Assembly (NCBI GenBank): GCA_030533445.1
Contig: CM060069.1
Span: forward strand, 26,398,837-26,462,836
Direction: 5' to 3'
Source of the DNA: Cyprinodon diabolis
Taxonomy: Eukaryota > Chordata > Actinopteri > Cyprinodontiformes > Cyprinodontidae
DNA length: 64,000 nt
Under the pieces are notes generated by a model. It saw only the letters and a program-made list of their open reading frames with translations. It was not told where the DNA came from and ran no database searches. The translations under genes were made by a program, and so were the position numbers. This document shows, piece by piece, positions 26,801 through 36,935 of the stretch. Numbering within the stretch: position 1 is the stretch's first letter; each line of letters starts with the position of its first letter.

Positions 26801-29800
26801 TCACAGATACTGGAGGGCTCTACAGCCAGGATCTCAATGCAGGATCTTTTCAAGATCTATGGGAGAAATTCATCACATAACGAGGAATTAATTATACATT
26901 TATCTATAGATGTGGGCTTATCTGTGTGTCTCATACCGAGTCAATGACTCCTTGCAGAGCTTGAAATCCATCATTCACAGGGAAGACATGGTCCTTGCTA
27001 TCAGCTATGGTGGAAAGCTGTCAGATAAAGAAGCTAAAAATTAAACTCACAGTTTGTTTCAACAATTAGTAGGTACATTGATTTACTGACCAGTTGATGT
27101 CACCTGTGTTTCGTTGAAATCTTTCACCCCCACACAGTACACAGTGGCACCAAGTTGCCGTGCCCTGTCAGCCTAATGGATAAAAAAGACAATAAAGACT
27201 TATTTGGCAAAATGAAAGGGAAAAAATCCTTCAGATCTCTCTGACCTCTCTCTGCGCCACGTCGAACTGATTCTCTCTCAACTCTCCATCTGTCAAGGCG
27301 ATAATGACACTCGCTGTCCGGTAGCCTGAAGCAGTAAAAATTAAAAGGATCAGCTGTGAAATTGAACAAAAGTTTTGCTTTAAGCAGAGGAAACGATACA
27401 AAGGGCAGCTGTTTCTCAGTGAGGCTGGAATGAGGAAAAATATCCATTTTAAAGAATGCTCACCATATCCAGCGCCATGATATATTTGCTCACTGGCCTG
27501 AAAGGAAAATGTATTAATTTAGATGTTTTAGTGTGTGAGTTGATTTTTTTTCCCCCATTGATTCTTAGCAACCAACTTACTCTATGAAGGCCTCTGTCCA
27601 AAAAGGTGTCTCCACCCGGCTGCACCAAACGCAGCTCCTCTAGTCCGGCTCGAATCTTATCTCTGATCAGAAAACAATACAAAACAACTCAACAAACAAT
27701 GGAAACATACATCAGAACCAAAAAGTTCATGCAGTGTCATTGTAAGGTTCACCTGTCCTCTGTTAGCGGCATCAGGATCCGTCCATCAGTGGAAAATACT
27801 ATAAAAGACATCCGCAGCTGAGGACTACAGGAATGAGGAATATTTTTAATTTGCGACCCATTATAATATTTTACTTTTACAATTTTTTTCGTTTACACAA
27901 ACCTGATGAACTTGTGGGCGAGATGATCCACAAAATAATAGATCTCATTCCAGTAGTGCTGCACACTGCCAGACCTGAGCCATACATGGAGCAAAACACA
28001 GTTAAAAATGAAACAAGCTGCTGGAGCAATTCTTATGCTATTTATGTTATGTTTTGTATTTGATAGGCTCATTTATTTAATGTATATATTGCAAATATCA
28101 TAACAGGTTGACTGAGGCAAAAAAATTTACAATATACTAATTGGATATGATGCAGTTTGATGGCTGTTTGATTCTGATGGCAGTTTTCATTAAATATTGT
28201 GTCCACTTTGAATATTTGCAAAAATGAAGGAAGATGAATAAAATAAAAAAAAATAAAAAACATATCATGCAGTGCGGTGTAAAACTGTTAGATCTCAAGT
28301 AGTTTTCTATTGAATAACTTTAGGGTTTAAAATTAGGAACATAAAAAAATAGATCTAAAAATAATTGACATGCTTAAAGCAACATACTATAAGATGAACA
28401 GAATTTCATGTTTATTTGTTTGTTTTTTTAAGATATGGAGAGCAATCCTATTCAGATGCCTCACAGAGAACCTAACAGATGGATTAATCTTTGGCTAAGC
28501 ATTGGCTAAGAGACTGATCGGCAGCATTTTAATGAGGTATGGAGGATTAAGGTTATAAATGATCTTGAAAATTAAAGGAAAGTTTGATTTGGAGTCAAAG
28601 CTGCAGCATGAGTGGAATAATGTGATTGATTGATGAGATGATTATGGCAGCTGAGCTCTGGACTGATTGAGGTATATGTCGTATTTTTGCAGAAAACTAG
28701 GGAAAATATAGTTAGCAGTGTATCCATTGTGTGTAAGAATGGTATCAAAGAATATTAACATTGATAGGAATTCAGATTCAGATGGGTGCTATTTTTGTGA
28801 GTGGAATGATACTCGGCAGTTTAGGATGACACTATCATCCATAGGCGGAAAGAATGGACAACCACGAGAGCTATTATTCAAGAGACAGAAACTGTCCAAC
28901 TTAGCTAAAAATAATATGAATCAAAATAGAGAATATCTGTTTTCCTTGGAGGCTACATTTTTCAGGGAGTGCAATTGGGTTTGCAAAAAGGGGAAGTATA
29001 AAATGTGTCATGTTTATAGCAGGTTAAATTAATACAGTGTTAATCTGAACTAGGTGGAAATGATAAATAGAAGATGGACTAGGACAGAATATGTGAGTTT
29101 AGTGTGTGTTGCCATGAGGAGATCATTGCAGAGTTTTGCAAAAGGCTTTTCTGTAGAATGGAGGAACTAGACAGCAGATTACCAGGAAGCAAAAGGGGAG
29201 TGTTGACCCAGTGGGTTAGAGCACTGCTCTGAGAAGGTTGCAAGTACCCGGTTCAAATCCCACTGCTTCAACTTTGGGTTCCTGAGCAAGATCCTTAACC
29301 CCCGGGTGCTGCATAATGGCATCCCACTTCTCCCCAAGGGGATGGGTTCAACGCAGAGGTAAATTTCTCCAATGTGAGATCAATAAAGTTCAATTATTAT
29401 TTGAATTTTTCAAACTGATGACTACTTAAAAGAATAGCATGGAGACATGATGTGAATTTTTTTTAAGAATGTTGGTGAGTAATAAAAGTACTATTCAGGG
29501 GAACGCATGCATGTGCAATGGACAATGGTTAAGTATATGAATACTTCATAGTTTGAACTGGTTCTACGGTAAACCAATCATGTGGCTCACTTTGAATACT
29601 ATTCTAATGTGCAAGTTTCATGCGTTATGCTAACTGATTTTTGGGGATTCAACTGGTTGCTAAATTATTATTTTTATAAGTCGTACTTTTTGGTATTTTT
29701 ACATAGATTTAATTGCACAAATGAAAGCAAACCTCTGCATGATAGCCAGTTTGTCACTCATGGTCAAATTGGGTTTACAAAAAAGAAAAAAAAAGAAAGC

Positions 29801-31768
29801 TTGCTCCCCCTCTGGTTTAAACTGGAGCTGCAAGGTGGTCATAATTAACCGATCTCTCCCAAAACAAAAAGCATTTACTCTTTTCTTATTCTTCCAAAAA
29901 AACAGCAAGATCCTTGTATGGACTTCTAATGAGCTCAACAAAGTTTCTGTTTTGTTTGCAAACTGAGAAGAAATGTTGCTATAATCTGTTAAACTGTATT
30001 TTTTTCCATCATAACAAATTGCAAAATTAAACTGAATTATCTTAAGATTTCAGTTCTTGCTGGTGGAGCAGGTGCAGAAAAGAAAACAAATTAGTAGAAT
30101 AAATGTAGGACTTTAGATTGACGTCAGCAATGAAGTGGAAATTTGGAGCTCAAGCAGACTCTAACACCGTGCAGCCTCTTGTCCTTATGTTTTCAGTTAT
30201 CCAGGGATGTGAGCCTGAGTGGAGGGACGTCGCCAAAAAACCAGGGATCTTTGGAACATCTGGCTCTAATGGTGCAAGGGTTCTGCTGCCCAGCACACAG
30301 AGCTCTGCTGCTGCTCCAGTCAGCAAAGTACTACTAGAGCCCCTGCATTACATTTCATTTTCTAAAACAGAAAATGCTTTCTTTGTTAAATCCAGAGATG
30401 TTTAATCTACAACATGGAACATATAAGTACCCGGATAATCTCAATCTGTGTGTAAAAACCTGTGTAAACCTCTCATGTTTTTTTGTTTTGAAGGAAAACA
30501 GAAACTGCAGCAGGATTTCATTTTAATTTGGCAGCATCTGTAAGAATTAAGTTTCCAGTTTAGTTCGTCAATGAAATATTAAAAGGTATTTTAGGCAAGT
30601 AATCAACTTCATTCATCTTTGTTGTACTTTTCATTCCATTAGAATATTGAATATATCTTTTCATCATTTTGATCAAGCTCCAATTTTACTTGACAAAGAA
30701 CAAAGATTAATAAATAGAAGCAACAGGCTAATTAGTTGCAGAGATTCATTAACTGTCTTTGACAAATCCAATATTTTTTTATAATGCACATACAAGATTT
30801 TCTAGTATTACTGCTAGTGATAAAGATAATAGATAAAATATACTCAAAACAATATCAGGGGGTAAAAAACATCTGTTACAAATAAAGTTTTTAGGTTATC
30901 CTCATGAAATGTACTGGTTTCTTGCCAGTAAATTTCATATAAGTTATCATCAAGAACTTTTAAGTTATGTTGCTGGGCTTTCTTGACTTCCTTAAATATA
31001 CATTTTATGCAGTTTATCTGAGTGATGGAAACTAGTTACTTTACAAGAATTTACTTGTCTCTAGTCTGTAACTTAAGACATGTTTCTAGAACTTAAGGGT
31101 TACTTTTCAAAACTTACCACTTCCTTTATATGAAACATGCAGAAAAGAACATTGTTGATTTCAGACTGTAATTGTACGAAAATACTTGATTGATCAATTG
31201 AAAAGAAAATAGTAAATCCTGATAGTTACACATAGGAACCCGGTAGTTCCCAGCATCTAAGTCATAGATATGAACCTGGTTAATTGCCTGCATTCCCAAC
31301 ACCCCCCTCCCAGCAATTTCCACAGAACCACCTGTTATGTCACCAAAATAAGGTCCAAACAAACACAGCTTGTATAAGGATTGTTTACACTGTTTACTTA
31401 TTGAATGTATAAATATCCTTTTCATTTATGTCTTCTCAAGCTTAAACTATCTAAAAATCATTAACCACTTTGCCAACTAAAAATAGAGGCTGCAGCTTAG
31501 TAAAGCATCTGCAGAACATTTTGCTGCTGACATCAAACCAAATTGTAATGATTCATGCACCAAACTCTGAGGAACCTCTCCTGTGATTATGCAATTGCAG
31601 AAGCACTTACTTGTCTAGAACAAAGTAAAGATCAAATCCTCCGTAGCAGGATGACCCTTCTTCCCATCTATCATAAATTTGTGCCATGCCGCCGACCACC
31701 AGGACTGCCACCAGTATGCTCACTTCAACACAAATCAGGACTTGTCCAAACCAGGAATGGGACATCAT
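14519..31768 (-). CDS. antxr1: Anthrax toxin receptor 1-like (ANTXR1/TEM8), 18 coding exons, complete
   Basis: This is a type I membrane receptor for collagen-rich matrix that links to the cytoskeleton; its mammalian orthologue also binds anthrax protective antigen. Coding exons, 5' to 3' on the minus strand: 31768-31611, 27974-27903, 27824-27753, 27662-27581, 27497-27464, 27325-27246, 27172-27104, 27017-26937, 26856-26796, 26670-26572, 24828-24759, 23146-23068, 22843-22748, 22607-22566, 22478-22386, 17715-17551, 15468-15388, 14896-14519. They total 1812 nt, 603 residues, with unbroken phase and GT/AG at every junction. Order: signal peptide 1 to about 28, vWA about 42-230, Ig-like ANTXR domain about 230-320, membrane helix about 325-345, cytoplasmic tail to 603. 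Type 1 rather than type 2 is indicated by the proline-rich extension after GRCINFTR, ending [10 protein letters not shown]. Teleosts carry several ANTXR1 paralogues; which one this is cannot be told here. Confidence 0.93.
14897..15387 (-). other. antxr1 intron 17
   Basis: A 491-bp intron with no recognisable internal feature. Confidence 0.8.
15388..15468 (-). CDS. antxr1: antxr1 exon 17: conserved cytoplasmic segment
   Basis: This exon has 27 codons in phase 0. It reads GKLDAL, then [12 protein letters not shown] and PGDK, matching the family. It is bounded by an all-T polypyrimidine tract plus AG, and by a GTGACC donor. Confidence 0.93.
15469..17550 (-). other. antxr1 intron 16
   Basis: A 2.1-kb, very AT-rich intron. 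I see no coding sequence, RNA gene or recognisable transposon. Confidence 0.75.
17551..17715 (-). CDS. antxr1: antxr1 exon 16: conserved cytoplasmic region
   Basis: This exon has 55 codons in phase 0. It encodes [20 protein letters not shown], an acidic/proline/tyrosine-rich spacer and KWYSPIK. It is flanked by large introns: 4.7 kb toward exon 15 and 2.1 kb toward exon 17. The sequence matches the mammalian tail closely at both ends and diverges in the middle. Confidence 0.93.
18975..19386. repeat. Candidate MITE with inverted ends CTGTGTCCAAAC
   Basis: The left end CTGTGTCCAAAC at 18975 is matched in inverse by GTTTGGACACAG at 19375-19386. A second matching block (ACGTCCACCCT against AGGGCGGACGT) is offset by about ten bases on the left side. 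Both ends carry an ACTATATAG-like segment further in. There is no coding capacity. I could not define a target duplication. Confidence 0.6.
19998..20198. mobile_element. hAT-type MITE with 8-bp target duplication
   Basis: This 201-bp element begins CACTGGTTTTCAAACTC and ends with the inverse of CAGCAGTCTTCAAACTC, about 13 of 17 matching. Internal arms GGTCCTCAGGACCCACTGT and ACAGTGGGTCCTGAGG are also inverted. It is flanked on both sides by CTCTAATT (19990-19997 and 20199-20206), an 8-bp duplication as expected for hAT. It has no coding capacity and sits in antxr1 intron 15. Confidence 0.85.
21648..21722 (-). repeat. Fragment of a hAT-like terminus (GGGCTGCAACTAACGATTA type)
   Basis: Read on the minus strand the segment begins TAGGGCTGCAACTAACGATT and continues with nested ATCGATTAATC palindromes. 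This resembles the ends of widespread vertebrate hAT-derived repeats. No partner end was found. Confidence 0.55.
22386..22607 (-). CDS. antxr1: antxr1 exons 14-15: acidic/proline juxtamembrane tail and [13 protein letters not shown] block
   Basis: Exon 14 (22607-22566) encodes 14 residues with a PPP run. Exon 15 (22478-22386) encodes an acidic DDED followed by [13 protein letters not shown] and [10 protein letters not shown]. The latter block is nearly invariant between ANTXR1 and ANTXR2 and belongs to the cytosolic part that couples to actin and is phosphorylated on tyrosine in mammals. Both exons are phase 0 and are separated by an 87-bp intron. Confidence 0.92.
22748..22843 (-). CDS. antxr1: antxr1 exon 13: transmembrane segment
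   Basis: This 32-codon exon (residues 320-351) encodes a single hydrophobic helix rich in Leu, Ile and Ala, running into [10 protein letters not shown]. That motif is a highly conserved juxtamembrane signature of ANTXR1/2, and its cysteines are palmitoylation sites in the mammalian proteins. The exon is in phase 0 at both ends. Confidence 0.94.
23068..26856 (-). CDS. antxr1: antxr1 exons 9-12: Ig-like extracellular ANTXR domain
   Basis: Exons 26856-26796, 26670-26572, 24828-24759 and 23146-23068 encode the membrane-proximal beta-sandwich conserved in ANTXR1/2. Readable landmarks are [26 protein letters not shown] followed by [24 protein letters not shown], and [18 protein letters not shown] with a final TC just before the membrane helix. 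The cysteines fall where the family has them. For exon 11 the acceptor CTACAG at 24829-24834 was chosen over a nearer AAAAG because only it keeps the phase and the family length. Intron 10 (24829-26571) contains a nested transposon relic. Confidence 0.9.
23147..24758 (-). other. antxr1 intron 11
   Basis: A 1.6-kb intron. The only repeat-like segment is at about 24314-24380. Nothing else is recognised. Confidence 0.7.
24314..24380 (+). repeat. Fragment of a dispersed fish repeat (ATTTATGTAGCGCCAATTCA type)
   Basis: The segment reads TCAATTCAGTTTATTTATGT, then AGCGCCAATTCACA and CAAAGGCACTTTATAA. This resembles a very common teleost interspersed repeat. Only a short piece is present. Confidence 0.5.
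24829..26571 (-). other. antxr1 intron 10, with nested transposon debris
   Basis: A 1.7-kb intron. The right-hand 1 kb is occupied by a degenerate Tc1 copy split by another repeat. The left part (24829-25580) shows no recognised feature. Confidence 0.7.
25585..26200 (+). mobile_element. Degenerate Tc1-like transposase relic, interrupted by another repeat
   Basis: Two pieces of a Tc1-type transposase sense strand are readable. One at about 25620-25735 has CTCTGGTCAGAGGGACCAGA and ATGGTGGTGGAAGCATTATT, matching the segment around the first catalytic Asp and the glycine-rich stretch. The other at about 26095-26170 reads [13 protein letters not shown], a decayed form of the [15 protein letters not shown] motif. 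Between them (about 25737-26090) lies unrelated A-rich repeat sequence beginning TCCAATCCAATTTTATTTG. The relic is non-coding. Confidence 0.65.
26937..27974 (-). CDS. antxr1: antxr1 exons 2-8: von Willebrand factor A domain
   Basis: Seven short exons (27974-27903, 27824-27753, 27662-27581, 27497-27464, 27325-27246, 27172-27104, 27017-26937) with introns of 78 to 156 bp encode the ligand-binding vWA/I domain. The metal-ion-dependent adhesion site is complete: Asp52, Ser54 and Ser56 (DKSGS across the exon 1/2 junction), Thr120 in GGDT, and Asp152 in ALTDGE. Other vWA landmarks are readable: [19 protein letters not shown], then [13 protein letters not shown] and [15 protein letters not shown]. 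The phase is continuous throughout. The intact site implies that divalent-cation-dependent ligand binding is retained. Confidence 0.93.
27975..31610 (-). other. antxr1 intron 1
   Basis: This 3.6-kb intron separates the signal-peptide exon from the vWA exons. It contains a tRNA-derived SINE (29190-29395) and otherwise AT-rich sequence without recognisable features. First introns often carry regulatory sequence, but I can point to no specific site. Confidence 0.7.
29190..29395 (+). repeat. tRNA-derived SINE
   Basis: The head resembles a tRNA gene with an A-box-like GTTAGAGCACTGCTC and a B box GGTTCAAATCCC in the correct order and spacing. It is followed by a body with TGAGCAAGATCCTTAACCCC and a tail GATCAATAAAGTTCAATTAT. 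This is the structure of a fish Pol III SINE. It is not a functional tRNA gene: no cloverleaf can be closed. Confidence 0.75.
31611..31768 (-). CDS. antxr1: antxr1 exon 1: signal peptide and start of vWA domain
   Basis: The first of two adjacent ATGs (31768) opens a 53-codon frame with an in-frame TAA a few codons upstream. The N-terminus is a typical secretory signal: a short polar start, then a hydrophobic run of about residues 10-27, with a likely cleavage near residues 28-30. The exon continues into [12 protein letters not shown], the first strand of the vWA domain, and ends two bases into the codon for Lys53 at a GTAAGT donor. Asp52, with Ser54 and Ser56 from exon 2, forms the DxSxS part of the metal site. 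The intron reads straight into a stop, so this exon alone makes only a 53-residue frame. Confidence 0.88.
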
Positions 31769-32889
31769 TTCAAGTTTAAGGCAGGCTTAGGTTGAGATTA
31801 AGTAAATGCAAAGATTCTTCAGCTGAAATATTCCTCCTTTAAAGTGCTCTAATGTGCACAGCCATCCTGGGAAGACTGATCTCTAAAGCATCAAATTCTC
31901 CACTGAATTAGAATCCCATCTCTTTGGTAGCAGATGTATCCTGGCAGATGAGGACGGAAAACACTGGGACTAAGTATATGGCTCCCTCTTTCTTCCATTT
32001 TTCACCATGTTTGTAAAAAAAACAACAAAAAACACTGACCACATTAAATTATAGAGTACTTACTATTTATTCAGCCTTATCATGAATAAATATCTTTTTT
32101 AATAAAGGGTTCCCTTGTTTTTTCACTTCTTTAGAAGGTGATTTTTAACCTTATCCATCAGCACCACATAGTGGTAAAAACATGCATTTGGACCGTAGGC
32201 TAACAGTAACAGCAATGGGAATCAATTTCCATTACATAGTGGATTAAAAGGAGGAGTTCAAACTTATGTCTGTGTGGAACCTGAAAAAGAGGTGCATATC
32301 TGCATGTAAACTAGTTTGGTAGACAAAGAAGCCTTTTCTATCCAACAAATACAAAAGTGTATTGCTGAATTGTACAGGGATTTTTTTTTTTACCTGCAAC
32401 TGTACTTTAACTGGAAGAGAAGACAATATGATTTAGTGTTTTGGCAGCAAACAATTCAGAAGGGTGTGATATGAAGTAAAGCATGAATAACTGGGAAAAT
32501 ATCTCATCCTACCCATTGAGTATGGTGGAGCTGTGATGCTGTACCCGGTTGACTTCCAAAGGTCCTGGGAACCTTGTTAGACTGCAAGTCATCTTGAAAC
32601 AGCAGCACATTTTAGAACAATAGTGTCTTGGATCTGGGAAAGAAAAACAAAAGGAACTTGATCGTCTTTAGGCCCGATCATTAGGATAATGATCCAAAAT
32701 CAACATAGAGTGATTTTCCAGAGATGTAACAAATCCTCTTCTGTGAGGGGTCTGCTGACAGGATAGGTGCTGAAGCCATGTAGGCGACACAGCAAACATG
32801 CAGAAATCTAATTAAATGTAATCCGTTATGAACTTAAAAGCAGCATCAATGACATTCCTGATCCAACCTGACTGAGCAATTTGGCAAAG
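31769..32889 (-). promoter_or_regulatory. antxr1 5' UTR and proximal upstream region
   Basis: About 1.1 kb lies between the antxr1 start codon and the retrotransposon, and must contain the antxr1 5' UTR and core promoter unless an upstream non-coding exon exists. I see no CpG island and no convincing TATA box. An in-frame TAA a few codons above the start codon supports the chosen start. Confidence 0.4.
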
Positions 32890-33606
32890 TGTCATGATTG
32901 GTTTAATATCAAACCCACATGCAGAACACAAAGGAGGCTGGGTAAAAGTTTAACAGAGTTTATTAAAGATGTTTGACACAAAAGACATGAACTGGATCTG
33001 GAACAGGTCCGGGTTGGGTTCACTGAAGTCTGCAGAGATGATAGTTTGATTAGCTGGGCAGGCAGATGATTAAAGAGTCCTTTTAGATAATTCTGATTCT
33101 ACCTTGACGGGGTCCAGGCTTCTCTTGTGAGAGAGGGAACCGTTGGGTCCAGAGACTGTTGGTTCAGCAGAGTACTCAAGCAGCTGCAGCGTCTAACTTC
33201 TGACTTTGAATGGCAGACCTTGATCAGAGTTTCCAGCTCTTCACAGAGAGCAGCAGGGGAAATCCAAAAAATAGGAATCTTCAGGTTTGGCTCACCAGGG
33301 CTGGAAGGCAGGTTAAGCTCATCCAGAGCTTCAGGCTTGAGACAGGGTTCCTGTGAGCAAAGACAGAGGAAGGTTAGAACCAGTCTTCTCACTTAGAGAC
33401 AACTTAGATTCTTTCAGGTAACAGAGGCTCAGGTTGCTAACCAAACTAAGGTCAACACTGCGGCGTCGAAGGAAGGTCTGGCAGCTGTTTATGAAGGGAA
33501 GGTCTCCTGATGAGTAGATGCGTCTCAGGTGTGCTGGAGGGCTCCAGCCCAGGAGACCTACAGCGCACTCTGCTGGAGAAAGGTGGTACATCTCCAGATC
33601 CCAACA
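32890..33606 (-). repeat. 3' LTR of the Ty3-type element
   Basis: This is 717 bp and matches the other LTR except at four places (near 33346, 33475, 33538 and 33550), about 0.6 percent. It lies 1.1 kb upstream of the antxr1 start codon and in the same orientation, so its promoter (predicted RNA start near 33464) points at antxr1. Confidence 0.95.
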
Positions 33607-33617
33607 GTACCCCCCTC
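33607..33617 (-). promoter_or_regulatory. Polypurine tract for plus-strand priming
   Basis: The sense strand reads GAGGGGGGTAC directly before the 3' LTR, starting two bases after the pol stop codon. The position and purine content are as expected. Confidence 0.75.
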
Positions 33618-36600
33618 TCAACGACCACCTCTTGGCGGTCCCGAGGAAGTGGACGGGAGGGAACTCTCATACTCCTCGATCCGTCCCGGATCGAGGATGT
33701 AAGAGCCAGGAACCCAGGTGCGGTCCTCCGGACCGTAGCCCTCCCAGTCGACGAGGTACTGCCATCTGCGACCTCGCCGACGGGAGTCCACAATCCGGCG
33801 AACTGTGTAGGCCGGATGGCCGTCGATGTCCAGGGCGGGTGGAGGGGAGTCGGATGGTGGGCACAAGGAGCTAGAGATGGCAGGTTTAATCTGGGAGACA
33901 TGAAACGTGGGGTGGATGCGAAGGGACTGAGGCAGGTGCAGGCAGACAGCAGAGGGATTGATTATTTGAGCAATTTTATAAGGACCGATGAACCGGGGTG
34001 ACAGCTTCTTGGACATGGCTTTGAGAGGAATGTCACGTTTTGACAACCAAACCTCTTGGCCTATGGTGTAATCAGGGGCAGGACGTCTCTTAGAATCTGC
34101 GAAGCATTTTGTTGAAGCAGATGAGCAGTTGAGGGTGGTGATGGTGTCCTTCCAGATGCGCTGACAACGGCGGATGTGGTGATGGACTGATCTGACCGTT
34201 ATCTCTCTCTCGTCTGCAGGGAAGAGTGGAGGCTGATAACCAATGGAAACTTGGAACGGGGATAAACCAGTAGAAGCGGATTTCAATGAGTTATGGGCGT
34301 ACTCGATCCAGGTCAGAAACTGACTCCAGTCAGTAGGGTTATTGGATGTTAGGCAGCGGAGAATGGACTCTAGTTGTTGATTCATCCTCTCCGTCTGCCC
34401 GTTAGACTGTGGGTGATAACCAGAGGTGAGGGAGGACTTACAGTTTAACGCAGAACAGAAAGCTTTCCAGACCTGACAGATGAACTGAGGACCGCGGTCA
34501 GAGATGATTTCTTGTGGAATACCATGGAGTCGGAAAACATGCTTCACGAGAAGCTGGGCCGTCTGGAAAGCCGTGGGAAGTTTCTTGAGGGGAATTAAGT
34601 GACAGGCCTTGGAAAAACGGTCGACGATGGTTAAAATGGTGGACATACCTCTGGAAATCGGGAGACCTGTGACAAAATCTACGGCGATATGTGACCAAGC
34701 ACGGGTTGGAACAGGTAGAGGATGCAGCAGGCCAGAAGGTGGTTGATGAGAGGTCTTGTTTCTGGCGCAGATGGGACATGCCAAAACGTACTCCTTAACG
34801 TCTTTGTGTAGTGATGGCCACCAGAAACGTCTTGTAATGAGGGCAATGGTTCTGCTCACTCCAGGATGGGCGGAAAATTTAGCTGCATGCATCCACTGGA
34901 TCAGTCGGGACCTGACGGAAGATGGAACATAAGTTTTATTTGGAGGGCCGTTACCTGGGTCAGGTTCAGAGGCTAGGGCAGAGTTGATGAGATCAGTGAT
35001 CTCCCAGGAAACAACTCCAACAGTACAGGAGGCAGGAAGAACAGGCTCGGGTGTCTCAGGTTGATCAGTGGAGTACAGACGAGAGAGAGAATCGGGCTTG
35101 ACGTTCTTGGAACCAGGTCTGTAAGAAATAATGAGGTTGAAACGGGAAAAGAATAATGACCATCTAGAGTGACGTGGGTTGGATCGTTTTGCCGATTGGA
35201 GATAAGCCAGGTTTTTGTGGTCTGTCCAAACCAATACTGGATGCTCGGCCCCCTCGAGCCAGTGTCTCCATTCCTCCAGGGCGAGTTTAATGGCTAGAAG
35301 TTCTCGGTCTCCAACATCATAATTTTGCTCCGCTGGTGAGAGTCTACGTGAAAAAAAAGCACAGGGGTGAGTTTTTTGGTCTGACTCAGATTGCTGAGAT
35401 AAAACAGCTCCAACACCGGAGTCAGATGCGTCCACCTCTAAGATAAACTGTTTAGAGGGATCTGGCTGGATAAGGATGGGTGCTCTGGAAAACAGGTTTT
35501 TTAATTTATCAAAAGCGTTCTGGGCTTCAGGTGTCCATTGAAAGGTCTTCTTCACAGAAGTCAGAGTTGTGAGAGGTAGAGCTGTTTGACTATAGTTTCT
35601 CATAAAGCGTCTGTAAAAGTTTGCAAACCCAAGAAATCTCTGAAGCTGTTTGCGGTTTTCAGGTGTCGGCCAGTCCAGAACTGCCTTTATCTTGTCTTCG
35701 GATGGCTTCACCTGCCCGCCCTCGAGCACAAACCCTAAAAAAGTGACAGATGGTTGGTGAAATTCACATTTTTCTGCTTTCAGAAAGAGTTTGTTTTCCA
35801 AAAGTCTCTGAAGAACTAGACGAACATGTTTCTTGTGGTCTGAGAGGTTCTTGGAGTAGATCAAAATATCATCGATGTACACAAAAACGAAAACATTCAA
35901 AAAATCTCTGAGGACGTCGTTGACTAGAGCTTGGAAGCAAGCAGGAGCGTTTGTGAGACCAAAAGGCATGACCAAATACTCAAATTGGCCTAAGGGGGTC
36001 TTAAAGGCTGTCTTCCATTCGTCTCCTTCTCTTATTCTAAGGAGGTGATATGCGTTTCTCAAATCGAGTTTAGTGAACACTGTTGCACCCTGAACAGGTT
36101 CAAACGCTGATGCCAGTAATGGTAGGGGGTACTTATTTTTGACGGTTATCTGATTTAAGCCTCTGTAATCTATACAGGGTCGTAGGGAACCATCCTTTTT
36201 ACCCACAAAAAAGTAACCAGCACCAAGAGGAGATGAAGATGGACGAATAATTCCAGCAGCTAGAGACTCATTGATATATTTTTCCATGGTCTCGCGTTCA
36301 GGTTTGGAGATGTTGTATAGTCTACTGCTGGGAAGGGGGGCTCCTGGTAATAAATCTATGGCGCAGTCATATGGTCTGTGAGGTGGAAGAGACGTCGCAC
36401 TGACCTTACTGAAGACTGGTGCCAGATCATGATACTCGGGAGGAACAGAAGTAAGGTCAGGAGAGTCCATCTCCCCCCTACCTCTAGGGGACTGAATAGC
36501 AGGAGCCGCAGAACGAAGGCATGACTCGTGACAGGAAGTGGACCAAGACTCAATGTGGCGTTCAGCCCAGTTGATATGGGGGTTATGACGTTCCAGCCAC

Positions 36601-36935
36601 TCGAATCCCAGCACCAGAGGGGAGCATGCAGAGGGAAAAACAAAAAACGTTAATGTTTCACGATGGTTTCCAGAGATTAAAAGTTCTAGAGGTTGTGTCT
36701 GATGAGTGACTTGATGAAGCTTCTTTCCATCAATAGCAGATACTCTGAGAGGCTTAGATAAAGGAACAGTCTCAATATTTAATTGCTGGACCAGATCTGA
36801 ATCAATGAGACTTCTTTCACACCCAGAGTCAATGAAAGCCGATAAGGTGAGATTCTGGTTGGAGAAAAAAAGAGTAGCAGGCAACATCAGATGAGGAGCT
36901 TTTTCAGTTTTCAGATGGCCCGTCAGACTCCTCAA
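33618..36935 (-). CDS. pol of the Ty3-type element: PR-RT-RNaseH-IN-chromodomain, intact
   Basis: This is one open frame of about 1105 codons with no internal stop. Domains by residue: aspartic protease with DSG at about 36-38; reverse transcriptase with Asp291 and YIDD at 353-356; RNase H with Asp502, Glu545 and Asp572; integrase with an HHCC zinc finger (His683, His690, Cys720, Cys723) and catalytic Asp753, Asp813, Glu849 (DD35E); chromodomain at about 1043-1090 with [17 protein letters not shown]. The frame has no ATG near its start and lies in the -1 frame relative to the gag end, overlapping it by 31 nt (open from 36962). Expression by -1 frameshifting is therefore likely. The stop is 11 bases before the 3' LTR, and those bases (GAGAGGGGGGTAC region) form the polypurine tract. 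Confidence 0.93.
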   Translation of the reverse strand: MRSLTGHLKTEKAPHLMLPATLFFSNQNLTLSAFIDSGCERSLIDSDLVQQLNIETVPLSKPLRVSAIDGKKLHQVTHQTQPLELLISGNHRETLTFFVFPSACSPLVLGFEWLERHNPHINWAERHIESWSTSCHESCLRSAAPAIQSPRGRGEMDSPDLTSVPPEYHDLAPVFSKVSATSLPPHRPYDCAIDLLPGAPLPSSRLYNISKPERETMEKYINESLAAGIIRPSSSPLGAGYFFVGKKDGSLRPCIDYRGLNQITVKNKYPLPLLASAFEPVQGATVFTKLDLRNAYHLLRIREGDEWKTAFKTPLGQFEYLVMPFGLTNAPACFQALVNDVLRDFLNVFVFVYIDDILIYSKNLSDHKKHVRLVLQRLLENKLFLKAEKCEFHQPSVTFLGFVLEGGQVKPSEDKIKAVLDWPTPENRKQLQRFLGFANFYRRFMRNYSQTALPLTTLTSVKKTFQWTPEAQNAFDKLKNLFSRAPILIQPDPSKQFILEVDASDSGVGAVLSQQSESDQKTHPCAFFSRRLSPAEQNYDVGDRELLAIKLALEEWRHWLEGAEHPVLVWTDHKNLAYLQSAKRSNPRHSRWSLFFSRFNLIISYRPGSKNVKPDSLSRLYSTDQPETPEPVLPASCTVGVVSWEITDLINSALASEPDPGNGPPNKTYVPSSVRSRLIQWMHAAKFSAHPGVSRTIALITRRFWWPSLHKDVKEYVLACPICARNKTSHQPPSGLLHPLPVPTRAWSHIAVDFVTGLPISRGMSTILTIVDRFSKACHLIPLKKLPTAFQTAQLLVKHVFRLHGIPQEIISDRGPQFICQVWKAFCSALNCKSSLTSGYHPQSNGQTERMNQQLESILRCLTSNNPTDWSQFLTWIEYAHNSLKSASTGLSPFQVSIGYQPPLFPADEREITVRSVHHHIRRCQRIWKDTITTLNCSSASTKCFADSKRRPAPDYTIGQEVWLSKRDIPLKAMSKKLSPRFIGPYKIAQIINPSAVCLHLPQSLRIHPTFHVSQIKPAISSSLCPPSDSPPPALDIDGHPAYTVRRIVDSRRRGRRWQYLVDWEGYGPEDRTWVPGSYILDPGRIEEYESSLPSTSSGPPRGGR

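Noticed and set aside
27004..27017. Alternative antxr1 exon 8 acceptor at CCATAG
   Set aside because: It would drop four residues matching the conserved NETQLxxIAD stretch and leave the exon out of phase; the upstream GACAG site fits.
29214..29265. Possible tRNA gene
   Set aside because: A and B boxes are present but no cloverleaf forms, and the downstream body is a SINE.
33452..34001. Overlapping open frames on both strands at the left end of the retrotransposon
   Set aside because: They overlap the pol chromodomain end and LTR in other frames and have no family resemblance.
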